Positions 35,404 to 43,462 of a stretch of 64,000 nt of DNA are shown piece after piece; the first letter of the stretch is position 1; every line of letters begins with the position of its first letter. The position numbers and the translations under genes were made by a program. The notes beneath the pieces were generated by a model. It searched no databases. It saw nothing but the letters and a program-made list of their open reading frames with translations, and was not told where the DNA came from. Source of the stretch: Herbiconiux ginsengi (GTDB taxonomy: Bacteria; Actinomycetota; Actinomycetes; Actinomycetales; Microbacteriaceae); the NCBI RefSeq assembly GCF_900107435.1, contig NZ_FNPZ01000003.1, forward strand, positions 714,938 through 778,937, written 5' to 3'.

Positions 35404-35970
35404 ATGGAATGGCTCATCCCGGTAATCATCGTCGTCGTGATCATTGCGATCATCGGCATCTACCTCTGGGCGACCTACAACTCGCTTGTCACGCTCAATG
35501 TGCGGGTCGACGAGGCCTGGAGCGACATCACCGTTCAGCTGAAGCGGCGCGCCGATCTGCTGCCCAACCTCATCGAGTCGGTGAAGGGCTACGCGGCGCA
35601 CGAGAAGGCGGTGTTCGAGAACGTCACGAAGGCGCGGGCGGAGACGCTGTCCGCCCAGGGGCCGGCTGAGGCATCCGTCGCCGAGAACCACATGCAGACG
35701 GCCTTGAAGAGCATCTTCGCGGTGGCCGAGGCCTATCCGCAGTTGCAGGCGAGCCAGAACTTCCTCCAGTTGCAGGCCGAGATCGTCGACACCGAAGACA
35801 AGGTGCAGGCCTCGCGCCGGTTCTACAACGGCGGCGTGCGCGAGCTGAACACCAAGATCAAGGTCTTCCCCAACACCCTCTTCGCTCGCAACCTCGGCTT
35901 CACCGAGCGCGAGTTCTTCGAGGTCTCCGACGTCGCGGCCATCGCCGAGCCGCCGCGCGTGCAGTTCTAG
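35404..35970 (+). CDS. lemA: LemA family membrane protein
   Basis: A 188-residue protein with one N-terminal span (WLIPVIIVVVIIAIIGIYLWATYNSL) and then the helical LemA domain: VDEAWSDITVQLKRRADLLPNLIESVKGYAAHE and the closing FYNGGVRELNTKIKVFPNTLFA. Function in bacteria is unclear. The pairing with an HtpX-like protease 46 bases downstream recurs in many bacteria, suggesting joint membrane-protein quality control. The -10 box gives a leaderless start. Confidence 0.93.
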   Translation: MEWLIPVIIVVVIIAIIGIYLWATYNSLVTLNVRVDEAWSDITVQLKRRADLLPNLIESVKGYAAHEKAVFENVTKARAETLSAQGPAEASVAENHMQTALKSIFAVAEAYPQLQASQNFLQLQAEIVDTEDKVQASRRFYNGGVRELNTKIKVFPNTLFARNLGFTEREFFEVSDVAAIAEPPRVQF

Positions 35971-36016
35971 CCGCGCGATCATCGAGACCCCGACCGTTTA
36001 GACCCAGAACGGCTCC

Positions 36017-36889
36017 ATGTACAGCGCGATAGCCAAGAACAAACGCAACACCGTCATCATCATCGCCCTCTTCCTGCTGATCATCGCCGGGCTGGGATAC
36101 CTCGCCAGCGTGATCTACGGCAACCTGTCGATCGTCATCATCACGGTGGTCGTGTCGCTGGGGTACGCCCTCATCCAGTACTTCGCGGCCAGCGGGCAGG
36201 CGCTCGCGATGAGCGGGGCGCGGGAGATCCAGAAGCGTGACAACCCGCGGCTCTGGCGGGTGGTGGAGAACCTGTCGATCACCACGGGCACGCCGATGCC
36301 GAAGGTCTACATCATCAACGACCCGGCACCGAACGCCTTCGCCACCGGCCGCGACCCGCAGCACGCCATCGTGGCCGCCACCACCGGACTGCTCGACATC
36401 ATGGACGACGCGGAGCTCGAGGGCGTGATGGCCCACGAGATCGGCCACGTGCGCAACTACGACATCCGTGTCTCGATGATCGTGTTCGGGTTGGTGGTGG
36501 CTGTCGGCTTCATCGCCGACATGTTCCTGCGCATGGCGTTCTTCGGGCGCAACAATAACAACAACAACCCGATCGTGCTGGTCTTCGGCCTGGCCGCGAT
36601 CATCGTCGCGCCGCTCGTGGCGACGGTCGTGCAGCTCGCTGTGTCCCGGCAGCGCGAATACCTGGCCGACGCCACCGGCGCCATCACCACGCGGCATCCG
36701 GACGCTCTGGCCAGCGCCCTCGAGAAGCTGGCCGCCTACGGACGCCCGTTGCAGCGCCAGTCGTCGTCGATGTCGCACATGTGGATCGCCGACCCGAACA
36801 AGCCCGGCATCATCGACAAGCTCTTCTCGACGCACCCCCCGATTCCCGACCGTGTGAAGCGCCTCCACGAGATGGGCGGCGCCTTCTAG
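36017..36889 (+). CDS. htpX: HtpX-like M48 zinc metalloprotease
   Basis: A 290-residue membrane protease. Two N-terminal spans (residues about 12-60) are followed by the M48 domain with the zinc motif HEIGH at residues 140-144 and a downstream Glu ligand in REYLADA near 214. Between them are two more spans separated by an unusual run of six Asn (36551-36568). It likely degrades damaged membrane proteins together with lemA. A strong hairpin with a T run (36905-36951) ends the unit. Confidence 0.93.
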   Translation: MYSAIAKNKRNTVIIIALFLLIIAGLGYLASVIYGNLSIVIITVVVSLGYALIQYFAASGQALAMSGAREIQKRDNPRLWRVVENLSITTGTPMPKVYIINDPAPNAFATGRDPQHAIVAATTGLLDIMDDAELEGVMAHEIGHVRNYDIRVSMIVFGLVVAVGFIADMFLRMAFFGRNNNNNNPIVLVFGLAAIIVAPLVATVVQLAVSRQREYLADATGAITTRHPDALASALEKLAAYGRPLQRQSSSMSHMWIADPNKPGIIDKLFSTHPPIPDRVKRLHEMGGAF

Positions 36890-36904
36890 CCGCCATAACG
36901 CAGG

Positions 36905-36951
36905 AAATGAAGAGGACCGGTGCCACATGGGCCCCCGGTCCTCTTCATTTT
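36905..36951 (+). terminator. Rho-independent terminator after lemA-htpX
   Basis: Arms 36905-36920 and 36935-36950 are perfect 16-bp complements (AAATGAAGAGGACCGG) with a 14-base loop and end in a T run. This is the clearest intrinsic terminator on the plus strand. Confidence 0.85.
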
Positions 36952-36969
36952 GTGCATTACGGCGTCCAT

Positions 36970-36975
36970 CATAAT
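36970..36975 (+). promoter_or_regulatory. Candidate -10 box (CATAAT) for the DUF559 gene
   Basis: CATAAT ends 7 bases before ATG 36983; the stretch is much AT-richer than its surroundings. Confidence 0.4.
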
Positions 36976-36982
36976 AGTGAGC

Positions 36983-37912
36983 ATGAATCAGGTTCGTCAG
37001 ATGCTCGCGCGACTCGGGGGCGTGGGCTCACTAGCGCAGCTTTCGGCGGTCGGGATCCGGACCAGCGACGTGAAGAACGCCGTCGCGCGCGGAGACGTAG
37101 AGCGTGTGCGACGCGGGTGGGTCGCCCTCCCGGGTGCTCCCGAATCCGTGGTGCGTGCCGTGCGCGTGGGCGGTCGCGTCTCCTGTCTCTCCGTGCTGCG
37201 ACATTCGGGTCTCTGGTGCGCGACGGATCACCGACTGCACGTCCGGGTGCCGGCCGACTCGACGCGTCTCTCCTCGCCGCATGACCGCCGCGTTCCGCTC
37301 GGTCGCCCCGAGCGTTTCGGCATCGTCGTCCACCGCTCGTACCGCGCCGACGGCCTCGACGAGCCCGATGGCCCGGTCGACTCCGTCGACTGGGCGCTGC
37401 TGCACTCCATCACGTGTCAGAGCAAGATGGACGCGATCGTGACCCTTGATTCGGCGCTGCACTCCGGGCGCATCTCCCGCACCGAACTGGAGTTCCTCTG
37501 CGCAGACTTGCCGGCGAAGTACCGTGCGTACCTTGCGCTCACCGACCCGAATGCCGCGTCGGGGCTGGAGACGAAGGCGCGGCTCGGCCTCCGCCGCTAC
37601 AACATCGCCTCGCGCAGCCAGGTGAAGATCCGCGGGGTCGGCTACGTCGACCTGCTGGTCGGCGACCGGCTCGTCATCGAGACCGACGGTCGCGAGTGGC
37701 ACACGAAGCCGGAGGCGTACGCGGAGGATCGTCGCCGCGACCTGGCCCTGGCAGAACTCGGATATCTGGTGGTGCGGCTCAGCTACGACCAGGTGATGGG
37801 GGAGTGGGATCGGGTCGTGACCGTGATCCGGGCCATCGTCGCCCGGGGTGAGCATCGCTGGTCGGCACGGCACCTGGGGGCTGGGTTCGGCACCGGTGCC
37901 GAACTAGGGTGA
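36983..37912 (+). CDS. DUF559 (Vsr-like endonuclease fold) protein with AbiEi-like N-terminus
   Basis: A 309-residue protein common in actinobacteria. The first 90 residues (GGVGSLAQLSAVGIRTSDVKNAVARGDVERVRRGWVALPG) form a winged helix like the AbiEi antitoxin N-domain. The C-terminal 100 residues have the DUF559 restriction-endonuclease-like core: GLETKARLGLRR, VGYVDLLVGDRLVIETDGREWH and RRRDLALAELGYLVVRLSYDQVM, with candidate catalytic Asp and Glu residues. It lacks an adjacent AbiEii toxin gene, so it is not a complete type IV toxin-antitoxin unit. Its role is unknown; DNA binding or cleavage is plausible. Confidence 0.82.
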   Translation: MNQVRQMLARLGGVGSLAQLSAVGIRTSDVKNAVARGDVERVRRGWVALPGAPESVVRAVRVGGRVSCLSVLRHSGLWCATDHRLHVRVPADSTRLSSPHDRRVPLGRPERFGIVVHRSYRADGLDEPDGPVDSVDWALLHSITCQSKMDAIVTLDSALHSGRISRTELEFLCADLPAKYRAYLALTDPNAASGLETKARLGLRRYNIASRSQVKIRGVGYVDLLVGDRLVIETDGREWHTKPEAYAEDRRRDLALAELGYLVVRLSYDQVMGEWDRVVTVIRAIVARGEHRWSARHLGAGFGTGAELG

Positions 37913-37977
37913 CAAGACTGGATGCTCGCACCACCGGAGTGGAGACGTGCGCGCGCTCGCGGTCTGCGATCGGTGCG

Positions 37978-39171
37978 TCAGATCGCAGCCAACTCGGCGC
38001 GGAGTGCGTCTGCCAGGGTTCCGCGGGCCATGACCTCCACGTCGCCGGGAAGCCCCTGCCATCGGGCCGCGTCGCGGAGGAGCTGTGCGATACGGGGCAC
38101 GTCGTCGGGCAGGAGACCCGGCTCCGCCCAGGCGGCCTGCACGCGGAGCACACCGGCTTGCCGGTCGCTCTTCAGGTCGACGCGGGCCGGGATGCGGTCG
38201 TCGATCAGCACCGGGAGCACGTAGTAGCCGAAGACCCGCTTCGGCTGCGGGGTGTAGATCTCGATGCGGTAGTGGAAGTCGAACAGGCGCAGCGCCCGAT
38301 CCCGCTCCCAGACCACCGGGTCGAAGGGTGACAGGAGGGCAGCGGCCGAAAGACGTCGCGGCAGCCGGGCGTCGCGGTGCAGCCAGGCCTTACGGTTCCA
38401 GCCGTCGACCGTCACCGGCAGCAGCTCACCGCTCTCCACGAGCGAGTCGATGGCGGGCTGAGCATCCACCTGCTTCAGCCGGAAGTAGTCGGCCAGGTCT
38501 TTCGCCGTGCCGATACCGTGCGCGCGTGCCGAGATCGACACCAGCTCCCTCACGGCCTCGGTTCGCGGCACCGTGGTGTTCAGCACCGCAGGAGGCAGCA
38601 CCTGCTCGGGCAGTGCGTAGGCACGCTCGAAGCGGATGCGCCCCGCCGACACGACGTCGCCCTGCCGGAACATCGTCTCGAGCCCGCGCTTCACGTCCGA
38701 CCAGCCCCACCACGGCCCCTGCCGCTTGTTCGACTCGTGCTCGATGTCGCTCGCCCGCAACGGCCCCTTCGCCTCCAGCTCGGCCAGCAGCCACGCCATC
38801 GTCTCGGGATTGGAGGCTCCCCACGACTCCGGATGCGACGCGTAGTAGTCGCGGTAGTCGGCTTTGCGCCACTCCATCAGGGGCAGCGTCTCGATCGGGA
38901 GGAAGGATGCCTCGTGCGCCCAGTACTCCGTGACCCCGCGCCCGTAGGTGAGCTTGTCGAGCAGGGCCTTGTCGTAGCCGCCCAAGCGCGCGAAGACCGG
39001 CTGGTAGTGGCTTCGTTCGTACACGTTCACCGAATCGATCTGCAGCAATCCCAGCCGCCGCAGCAGGAGGCCGAACTGCCGGGTGCCCGGCTGTGCGACG
39101 CGGGGCGCACCGAACCCCTGCGCGGCCAGGGCGACGCGGCGCGCCAGTGCGGGTGAAATCGTCTCGACCAT
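37978..39171 (-). CDS. YcaQ/AlkX-type winged-helix DNA glycosylase
   Basis: A 397-residue member of the HTH_42 (YcaQ, AlkZ-like) family, whose studied members remove interstrand crosslinks or bulky alkyl adducts. Diagnostic features are LLQIDSVNVYERSHY near residues 42-56 with the Gln-x-Asp catalytic motif of the YcaQ subtype, GVTEYWAHEASFLP near 80-95, and three winged-helix repeats ending in the FDPVVWERDRALRLFDFHYRIEIY region. It is convergent with the DUF559 gene. The QxD motif argues for the E. coli YcaQ-like rather than the antibiotic-specific AZL-like branch. Confidence 0.88.
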   Translation of the reverse strand: MVETISPALARRVALAAQGFGAPRVAQPGTRQFGLLLRRLGLLQIDSVNVYERSHYQPVFARLGGYDKALLDKLTYGRGVTEYWAHEASFLPIETLPLMEWRKADYRDYYASHPESWGASNPETMAWLLAELEAKGPLRASDIEHESNKRQGPWWGWSDVKRGLETMFRQGDVVSAGRIRFERAYALPEQVLPPAVLNTTVPRTEAVRELVSISARAHGIGTAKDLADYFRLKQVDAQPAIDSLVESGELLPVTVDGWNRKAWLHRDARLPRRLSAAALLSPFDPVVWERDRALRLFDFHYRIEIYTPQPKRVFGYYVLPVLIDDRIPARVDLKSDRQAGVLRVQAAWAEPGLLPDDVPRIAQLLRDAARWQGLPGDVEVMARGTLADALRAELAAI

Positions 39172-39298
39172 CGGATACGACCCTACCGACAGCGTCGGAC
39201 ATCCGGTCCCGACGCCCCCGGCGACAGCGTCATCTGCCGTTCATCACCGGTTCAGAACGACGACGGCGCCCAGACGACCCCCCGACCACTCGTGACCC

Positions 39299-39304
39299 TA
39301 GCCT
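39299..39304 (+). promoter_or_regulatory. Candidate -10 box (TAGCCT) for the ABC importer operon
   Basis: TAGCCT 80 bases before the substrate-binding protein start; no good -35 and no known riboswitch motif seen in the 212-base interval 39172-39383. Confidence 0.3.
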
Positions 39305-39383
39305 CCAAGACGTCGGCCCTTCCCGGCAGAGAACAGCCCGTACACAGCGCGGGCGGCCTGGGGCCGTCACCATGGAGGACCAC

Positions 39384-40520
39384 TTGTTCACGAAGCGCAT
39401 CGCGCTCGCCGGCGTCGCCGTCGCCGCAGCCCTCGCCCTCGGACTCACCGGATGCTCGGCCAGCGCCACCGCGACCGGTGACGGAAACGGAACCGACGCC
39501 GCCACCGCCACGAACCTCGACGCTTTCGGCGGCCTCTCGGGCCTCGAAGAGGCGGCCAAGGCCGAAGGCGCCTTGAACGTCATCGCCCTGCCTCGCGATT
39601 GGGCCAACTACGGCGCCGTGCTCGACGCCTTCGCCGAGAAGTACCCCGAGATCACGATCAACGAGGCGACTCCGGATGCTTCGAGCGCTGAGGAGATCCA
39701 GGCCGCGCAGAACCTCGCCGGCCAGGACACCGCGCCCGACGTCTTCGACGTGGGCGCTGCCGTCGCACTCGCCAACACCGACCAGTTCGCGCCTTACCAG
39801 GTGGCGACCTGGGCCGACATCCCCGACGCCCTGAAGGAGCAGTCGGGCCTCTGGGTCGGCGACTACGGCGGATACATGGCGATCGGCTACGACCCCGACG
39901 CGGTTCCGGAGCCCACCAGCCTCGACGACCTGCTCGGCGCCGACTACAAGGGCAAGGTGGCCATCAACGGCGACCCGACCCAGGCCGGTGCGGCCTTCGC
40001 CGCCGTCGGCATGGCCGCCGTGCAGAACGGCGGATCGGTCGACGACTTCCAGCCCGGCATCGACTTCTTCTCCGAGCTGAACAAGGCCGGCAACTTCGTG
40101 AAGATCGACCCGACCCCCGCGACCATCGCGAGCGGCGAGACCCCCGTCGTCTTCGACTGGGACTACCTCAACGTCGGCTACGGCAAGGACCTCGACGGCC
40201 AGCGCAACTGGAAGGTCACCATCCTCCCCGGTGACGGCTACGCGGGCTACTACAACCAGGCCGTGAACAAGGATGCGCCGCACCCGGCGGCCGCGCGCCT
40301 CTGGCAGGAGTTCCTCTACAGCGACGACGCCCAGAACCTGTGGCTCGCCGGCGGTGCCCGCCCGGTGCGCGCCGACGCCATGGCCGAGGCCGGAACCATC
40401 GACAAGGAGCTCTTCTCGGCTCTGCCCGCGGTCGACGGCGACACCGTCGTGCCCGATGCCGACCAGGCCGAGGCCGCATCCGCCCTCCTCGGCGAGAAGT
40501 GGGCCGCTGCCGTCCAGTAG
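39384..40520 (+). CDS. ABC importer substrate-binding lipoprotein
   Basis: A 378-residue lipoprotein with signal FTKRIALAGVAVAAALALGLTGC (lipobox LTGC, Cys24), a Thr/Ala/Gly linker and a periplasmic-binding fold (LNVIALPRDWANYG..., then FDVGAAVALANTDQFAPY..., SLDDLLGADYKGKVAINGDPTQAG, VVFDWDYLNVGYG). The class is that of PotD/AfuA-type proteins for polyamines, iron or phosphonates. I prefer TTG 39384, because GGAGG lies five bases upstream and the signal then begins correctly; ATG 39372 is the alternative. It leads the four-gene importer operon ending at 43397. Confidence 0.87.
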   Translation: MFTKRIALAGVAVAAALALGLTGCSASATATGDGNGTDAATATNLDAFGGLSGLEEAAKAEGALNVIALPRDWANYGAVLDAFAEKYPEITINEATPDASSAEEIQAAQNLAGQDTAPDVFDVGAAVALANTDQFAPYQVATWADIPDALKEQSGLWVGDYGGYMAIGYDPDAVPEPTSLDDLLGADYKGKVAINGDPTQAGAAFAAVGMAAVQNGGSVDDFQPGIDFFSELNKAGNFVKIDPTPATIASGETPVVFDWDYLNVGYGKDLDGQRNWKVTILPGDGYAGYYNQAVNKDAPHPAAARLWQEFLYSDDAQNLWLAGGARPVRADAMAEAGTIDKELFSALPAVDGDTVVPDADQAEAASALLGEKWAAAVQ

Positions 40521-40543
40521 GACGCAGCAGACAGGGACGACCG

Positions 40544-41449
40544 ATGACAGCCACGATCACCTCACCGGTCGTCCCTGCCTCCCCACGGGCAGCGCGCCGG
40601 GTGCGCTTCCCCACGAGCGCGCTCGGCCTCGTGCCGTTCGCCGCCTACGTGCTGCTCTTCCTGGGCCTGCCGACCGTCATCGCCCTGGTGACGGGGTTCC
40701 TCGACGGCGACGGCGGCTTCACCCTCTCCAACCTCATCGCCCTCGGCAATCCGGTGGTGCTGAACGCCTTCGGCAACTCGCTCTGGCTCTCCGCGCTCAC
40801 CGCCGTGATCGGCGCCCTGCTCGGTGCGCTGTTCTGTTACGCCCTGATCGGCGCGAAGCCCACGGGCGTACTCCGCTCCGTCGTCGATGCGGCCAGCGGC
40901 GTGCTCGCGCAGTTCGGCGGCGTCATGCTCGCCTTCGCCTTCGTGGCGACCATCGGCATCCAGGGCATGATCACGGTGTTCCTCCGCGACAGCCTGGGCA
41001 TCGACATCTTCGCGAACGGCGTCTGGCTCTACGACACGCCGGGCCTCATCCTGCCCTACATCTACTTCCAGGTGCCGCTCATGATCATCACCTTCTCGCC
41101 GGCGCTCGAGAGCCTCAAGCCGCAATGGGCCGAGGCGAACGCGATGCTCGGCGGCAGCACGCTCAGCTACTGGCGCCACGTCGGCGTTCCGGTCTTGCTG
41201 CCGTCGTTCTTCGGATGCCTGCTGCTGCTGTTCGCGAACGCGTTCTCCTCCTTCGCCACCGCCGCCGCCCTCACCAGCCAGGGCTCGCAGATCGTGCCGC
41301 TGCAGATCCGCGGTGCGCTCACCAGCGAGACCGTGCTCGGCCAGGAGAACCTCGCCGGGTCGTTGGCCCTCGGGATGATCGTGGTGATGATCGTGGTGAT
41401 GTCGATCTACTCGGTGCTGATGCGGCGGGCTGCGCGGTGGCAGCGATGA
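40544..41449 (+). CDS. ABC importer permease, first subunit
   Basis: A 301-residue permease with six membrane spans (LGLVPFAAYVLLFLGLPTVIALVTG at the N-terminus) and the cytoplasmic EAA loop ESLKPQWAEANAMLGGSTLSYWRHVGVPVLLPS near residues 190-222, which docks on the ATPase. It is like PotB/ThiP-N permeases. ATG 40544 follows AGGGACGA. The stop overlaps the ATG of the second permease by four bases. Confidence 0.88.
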   Translation: MTATITSPVVPASPRAARRVRFPTSALGLVPFAAYVLLFLGLPTVIALVTGFLDGDGGFTLSNLIALGNPVVLNAFGNSLWLSALTAVIGALLGALFCYALIGAKPTGVLRSVVDAASGVLAQFGGVMLAFAFVATIGIQGMITVFLRDSLGIDIFANGVWLYDTPGLILPYIYFQVPLMIITFSPALESLKPQWAEANAMLGGSTLSYWRHVGVPVLLPSFFGCLLLLFANAFSSFATAAALTSQGSQIVPLQIRGALTSETVLGQENLAGSLALGMIVVMIVVMSIYSVLMRRAARWQR

Positions 41450-42315
41450 GCCGGCTGATGGAAGACGTGCATCCCGGCCCGTCGCGGCGCGCCCGCTGGA
41501 TCATCGTGGGCGTCATCGGTCTGCTCTTCCTCGTGCCGATCGCGGCGATGATCGAGTTCACCCTCCGCAAGGGACTCGGTGGCGGCTACGACTTCAGCCG
41601 CTGGGCGGCCGTCTTCGGCGGCGGACTCGGCAACGAGTACAAGCCGATCTTCACCGGACTCGGCAACTCGCTGCTGCTCGCCGTGGTGACCGTCGTGGTG
41701 ATGCTGGTGCTGCTCGTGCCCACCATGGTGCTCGTGCGCATCCGGTTCCCGAAGCTGCAGCGGGTGCTGGAATTCGTCTGCCTGATCCCGATCACCATCC
41801 CGGCCATCGTTCTCGTGGTGGGCCTGGCGCCGGTCTATTCCGTGATCGCCCGGATGTTCGGCAGCGGGGTGTGGACGCTCGCCTTCGCCTACGGCGTCAT
41901 CGTGCTGCCGTACGCTTTCCGGTCGATCCAGACCAACCTGGTGGCGGTCGACGTGGTCACCCTGAGCGAGGCGGCGCGGTCGCTCGGCGCCGGCTGGCTC
42001 ACCATCCTGTTCCGGGTGGTGGTGCCGAACATCCGGCGCGGACTGCTCGCGGCCTCCTTCATCTCGGTGGCCGTGGTGCTCGGCGAGTTCACGATCGCGG
42101 CGCTGCTGAACCGGGTGAACCTGCAGACGGCCCTCGTGGTCGTGAACAAGGCCGACCCCTTCGTGGCCGTGATCTTCGCTCTGCTCGCCCTGGTGTTCGC
42201 CTTCGTGCTGCTGATCGCCATCGGCCGCATCGGCGGCACCCCGTCCGGCGGCGGGCGACGAGGTCGCCGCGGCCGCCGCCCCCTGCCCACCCCTTCAGAG
42301 AAAGCAGTCGCATGA
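41446..42315 (+). CDS. ABC importer permease, second subunit
   Basis: A 289-residue permease with six spans and its own EAA loop (DVVTLSEAARSLGAGWLTILFRVVVPNIRRGLLAA near 170-204), like PotC. The C-terminal tail is Arg/Gly-rich (SGGGRRGRRGRRPLPTPSEK). It overlaps the first permease and the ATPase gene by four bases each, so all three subunits are translationally coupled. Confidence 0.88.
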   Translation: MSRLMEDVHPGPSRRARWIIVGVIGLLFLVPIAAMIEFTLRKGLGGGYDFSRWAAVFGGGLGNEYKPIFTGLGNSLLLAVVTVVVMLVLLVPTMVLVRIRFPKLQRVLEFVCLIPITIPAIVLVVGLAPVYSVIARMFGSGVWTLAFAYGVIVLPYAFRSIQTNLVAVDVVTLSEAARSLGAGWLTILFRVVVPNIRRGLLAASFISVAVVLGEFTIAALLNRVNLQTALVVVNKADPFVAVIFALLALVFAFVLLIAIGRIGGTPSGGGRRGRRGRRPLPTPSEKAVA

Positions 42316-43397
42316 CGCTCTCGATCTCCCGCCCGCAACCCCTGCCGGTCGCGGAACGCTCACCCGGGTCCCAGGTGGAACTCCGGGGCATCGTCAAGGA
42401 GTTCACCGGCGGTCACCGCGGCCTCGACGGCATCGATCTGGTGATCGAACCCGGCGAGTTCGTGGCCCTGCTCGGCCCGAGCGGCTGCGGCAAGACCACC
42501 GCCCTCCGCGTGTTGGCGGGCCTCGAGGTGGCCACCAGCGGCACCGTGCTCATCGACGACACGGATGTCTCGCACCTGCCCGCCCGCAAGCGCGACATCG
42601 GCATGGTGTTCCAGTCGTACTCGCTCTTCCCGCACATGACCGCGCTCGCCAACGTCGAGTTCGGGCTCCGGATGCGCAAGGTCGACGGCGACGAGCGTCG
42701 CCTCCGCGCGGGGAACGCGCTCGAGATGGTGGGCCTCGGCTCCTTCGGCGCCCGCTACGCCCACGAACTGTCCGGCGGCCAGCAGCAGCGCGTGGCGCTC
42801 GCGCGTGCCCTGGTGACCGAGCCCCGGGTGCTGCTCCTCGACGAACCGCTCTCGGCCCTGGATGCGCGGGTGCGGGTGCAGCTGCGCGACGAGATCCGGC
42901 GCATCCAGCAGGACTTCGGCATCACGACGCTCTTCGTCACCCACGACCAGGAGGAGGCACTCGCCGTCGCCGACCGGGTGGCCGTGATGCGCGCCGGCAC
43001 GATCGAGCAGATCGGCCCGCCCGAAGACCTCTACGCCCGGGCGGCGTCGCCCTTCGTGGCCGAGTTCGTGGGGCTGAGCAACCGACTGCGGGCCACCGCG
43101 AAGGCGGGCTGGGCGGAGCTCTGCGGCGTGCGGCTGCCGCTGCTGGACACGACCATCACCGACGGCGACGTCATCGTGTTCGTGCGGCCGGAGGACATCC
43201 GCTTCGCCTCCTCCGGGGTTCCAGTGGACGTCGTCTCGACCAGCTTCCTCGGCTCGTTCCGGCGCACCGCGGTGGCGCTCGAAGACGGCACCGTGATCTC
43301 GGTGCAGCACCCCGCCGGCTTCGTGCCGGAGATCGACTCGCGGCTCCATCTCGAGTTCGACCCGGCCCCGGTGACTGCAAAGCCCTGGGAGTCCTGA
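42312..43397 (+). CDS. ABC importer ATPase subunit (PotA/FbpC-like)
   Basis: A 361-residue ATPase. Walker A GPSGCGKTT (about residues 56-64), Q-loop VFQSYSLFPHMTA, signature LSGGQQQRVALARAL, Walker B VLLLDEPLSALD and the H-loop VTHDQEEA are all present. A C-terminal TOBE-type domain (VIVFVRPEDIRFAS) marks the MalK/PotA/FbpC class. With the PotD-like binding protein, the operon suggests a polyamine-, iron- or phosphonate-type solute. The substrate remains unassigned. Confidence 0.92.
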   Translation: MTLSISRPQPLPVAERSPGSQVELRGIVKEFTGGHRGLDGIDLVIEPGEFVALLGPSGCGKTTALRVLAGLEVATSGTVLIDDTDVSHLPARKRDIGMVFQSYSLFPHMTALANVEFGLRMRKVDGDERRLRAGNALEMVGLGSFGARYAHELSGGQQQRVALARALVTEPRVLLLDEPLSALDARVRVQLRDEIRRIQQDFGITTLFVTHDQEEALAVADRVAVMRAGTIEQIGPPEDLYARAASPFVAEFVGLSNRLRATAKAGWAELCGVRLPLLDTTITDGDVIVFVRPEDIRFASSGVPVDVVSTSFLGSFRRTAVALEDGTVISVQHPAGFVPEIDSRLHLEFDPAPVTAKPWES

Positions 43398-43450
43398 GCG
43401 CGCGGGCTGGGAGTCTCGAGCGCATGCGGGCGGGTGCATACATCCGCTCC

Positions 43451-43456
43451 TAGACT
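43451..43456 (+). promoter_or_regulatory. -10 box (TAGACT) of the leaderless AI-2E family gene
   Basis: TAGACT, six bases, ATG 43463, no ribosome site. Confidence 0.5.
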
Positions 43457-43462
43457 TGGCTC

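Noticed and set aside
36983..37912. Type IV toxin-antitoxin (AbiE) system
   Set aside because: The AbiEi-like winged helix is fused to a DUF559 domain and no AbiEii nucleotidyltransferase toxin gene is adjacent.
39172..39383. Riboswitch (TPP, cobalamin or similar) before the ABC importer
   Set aside because: I looked for the familiar core words and saw none; the interval has only a weak -10 box.
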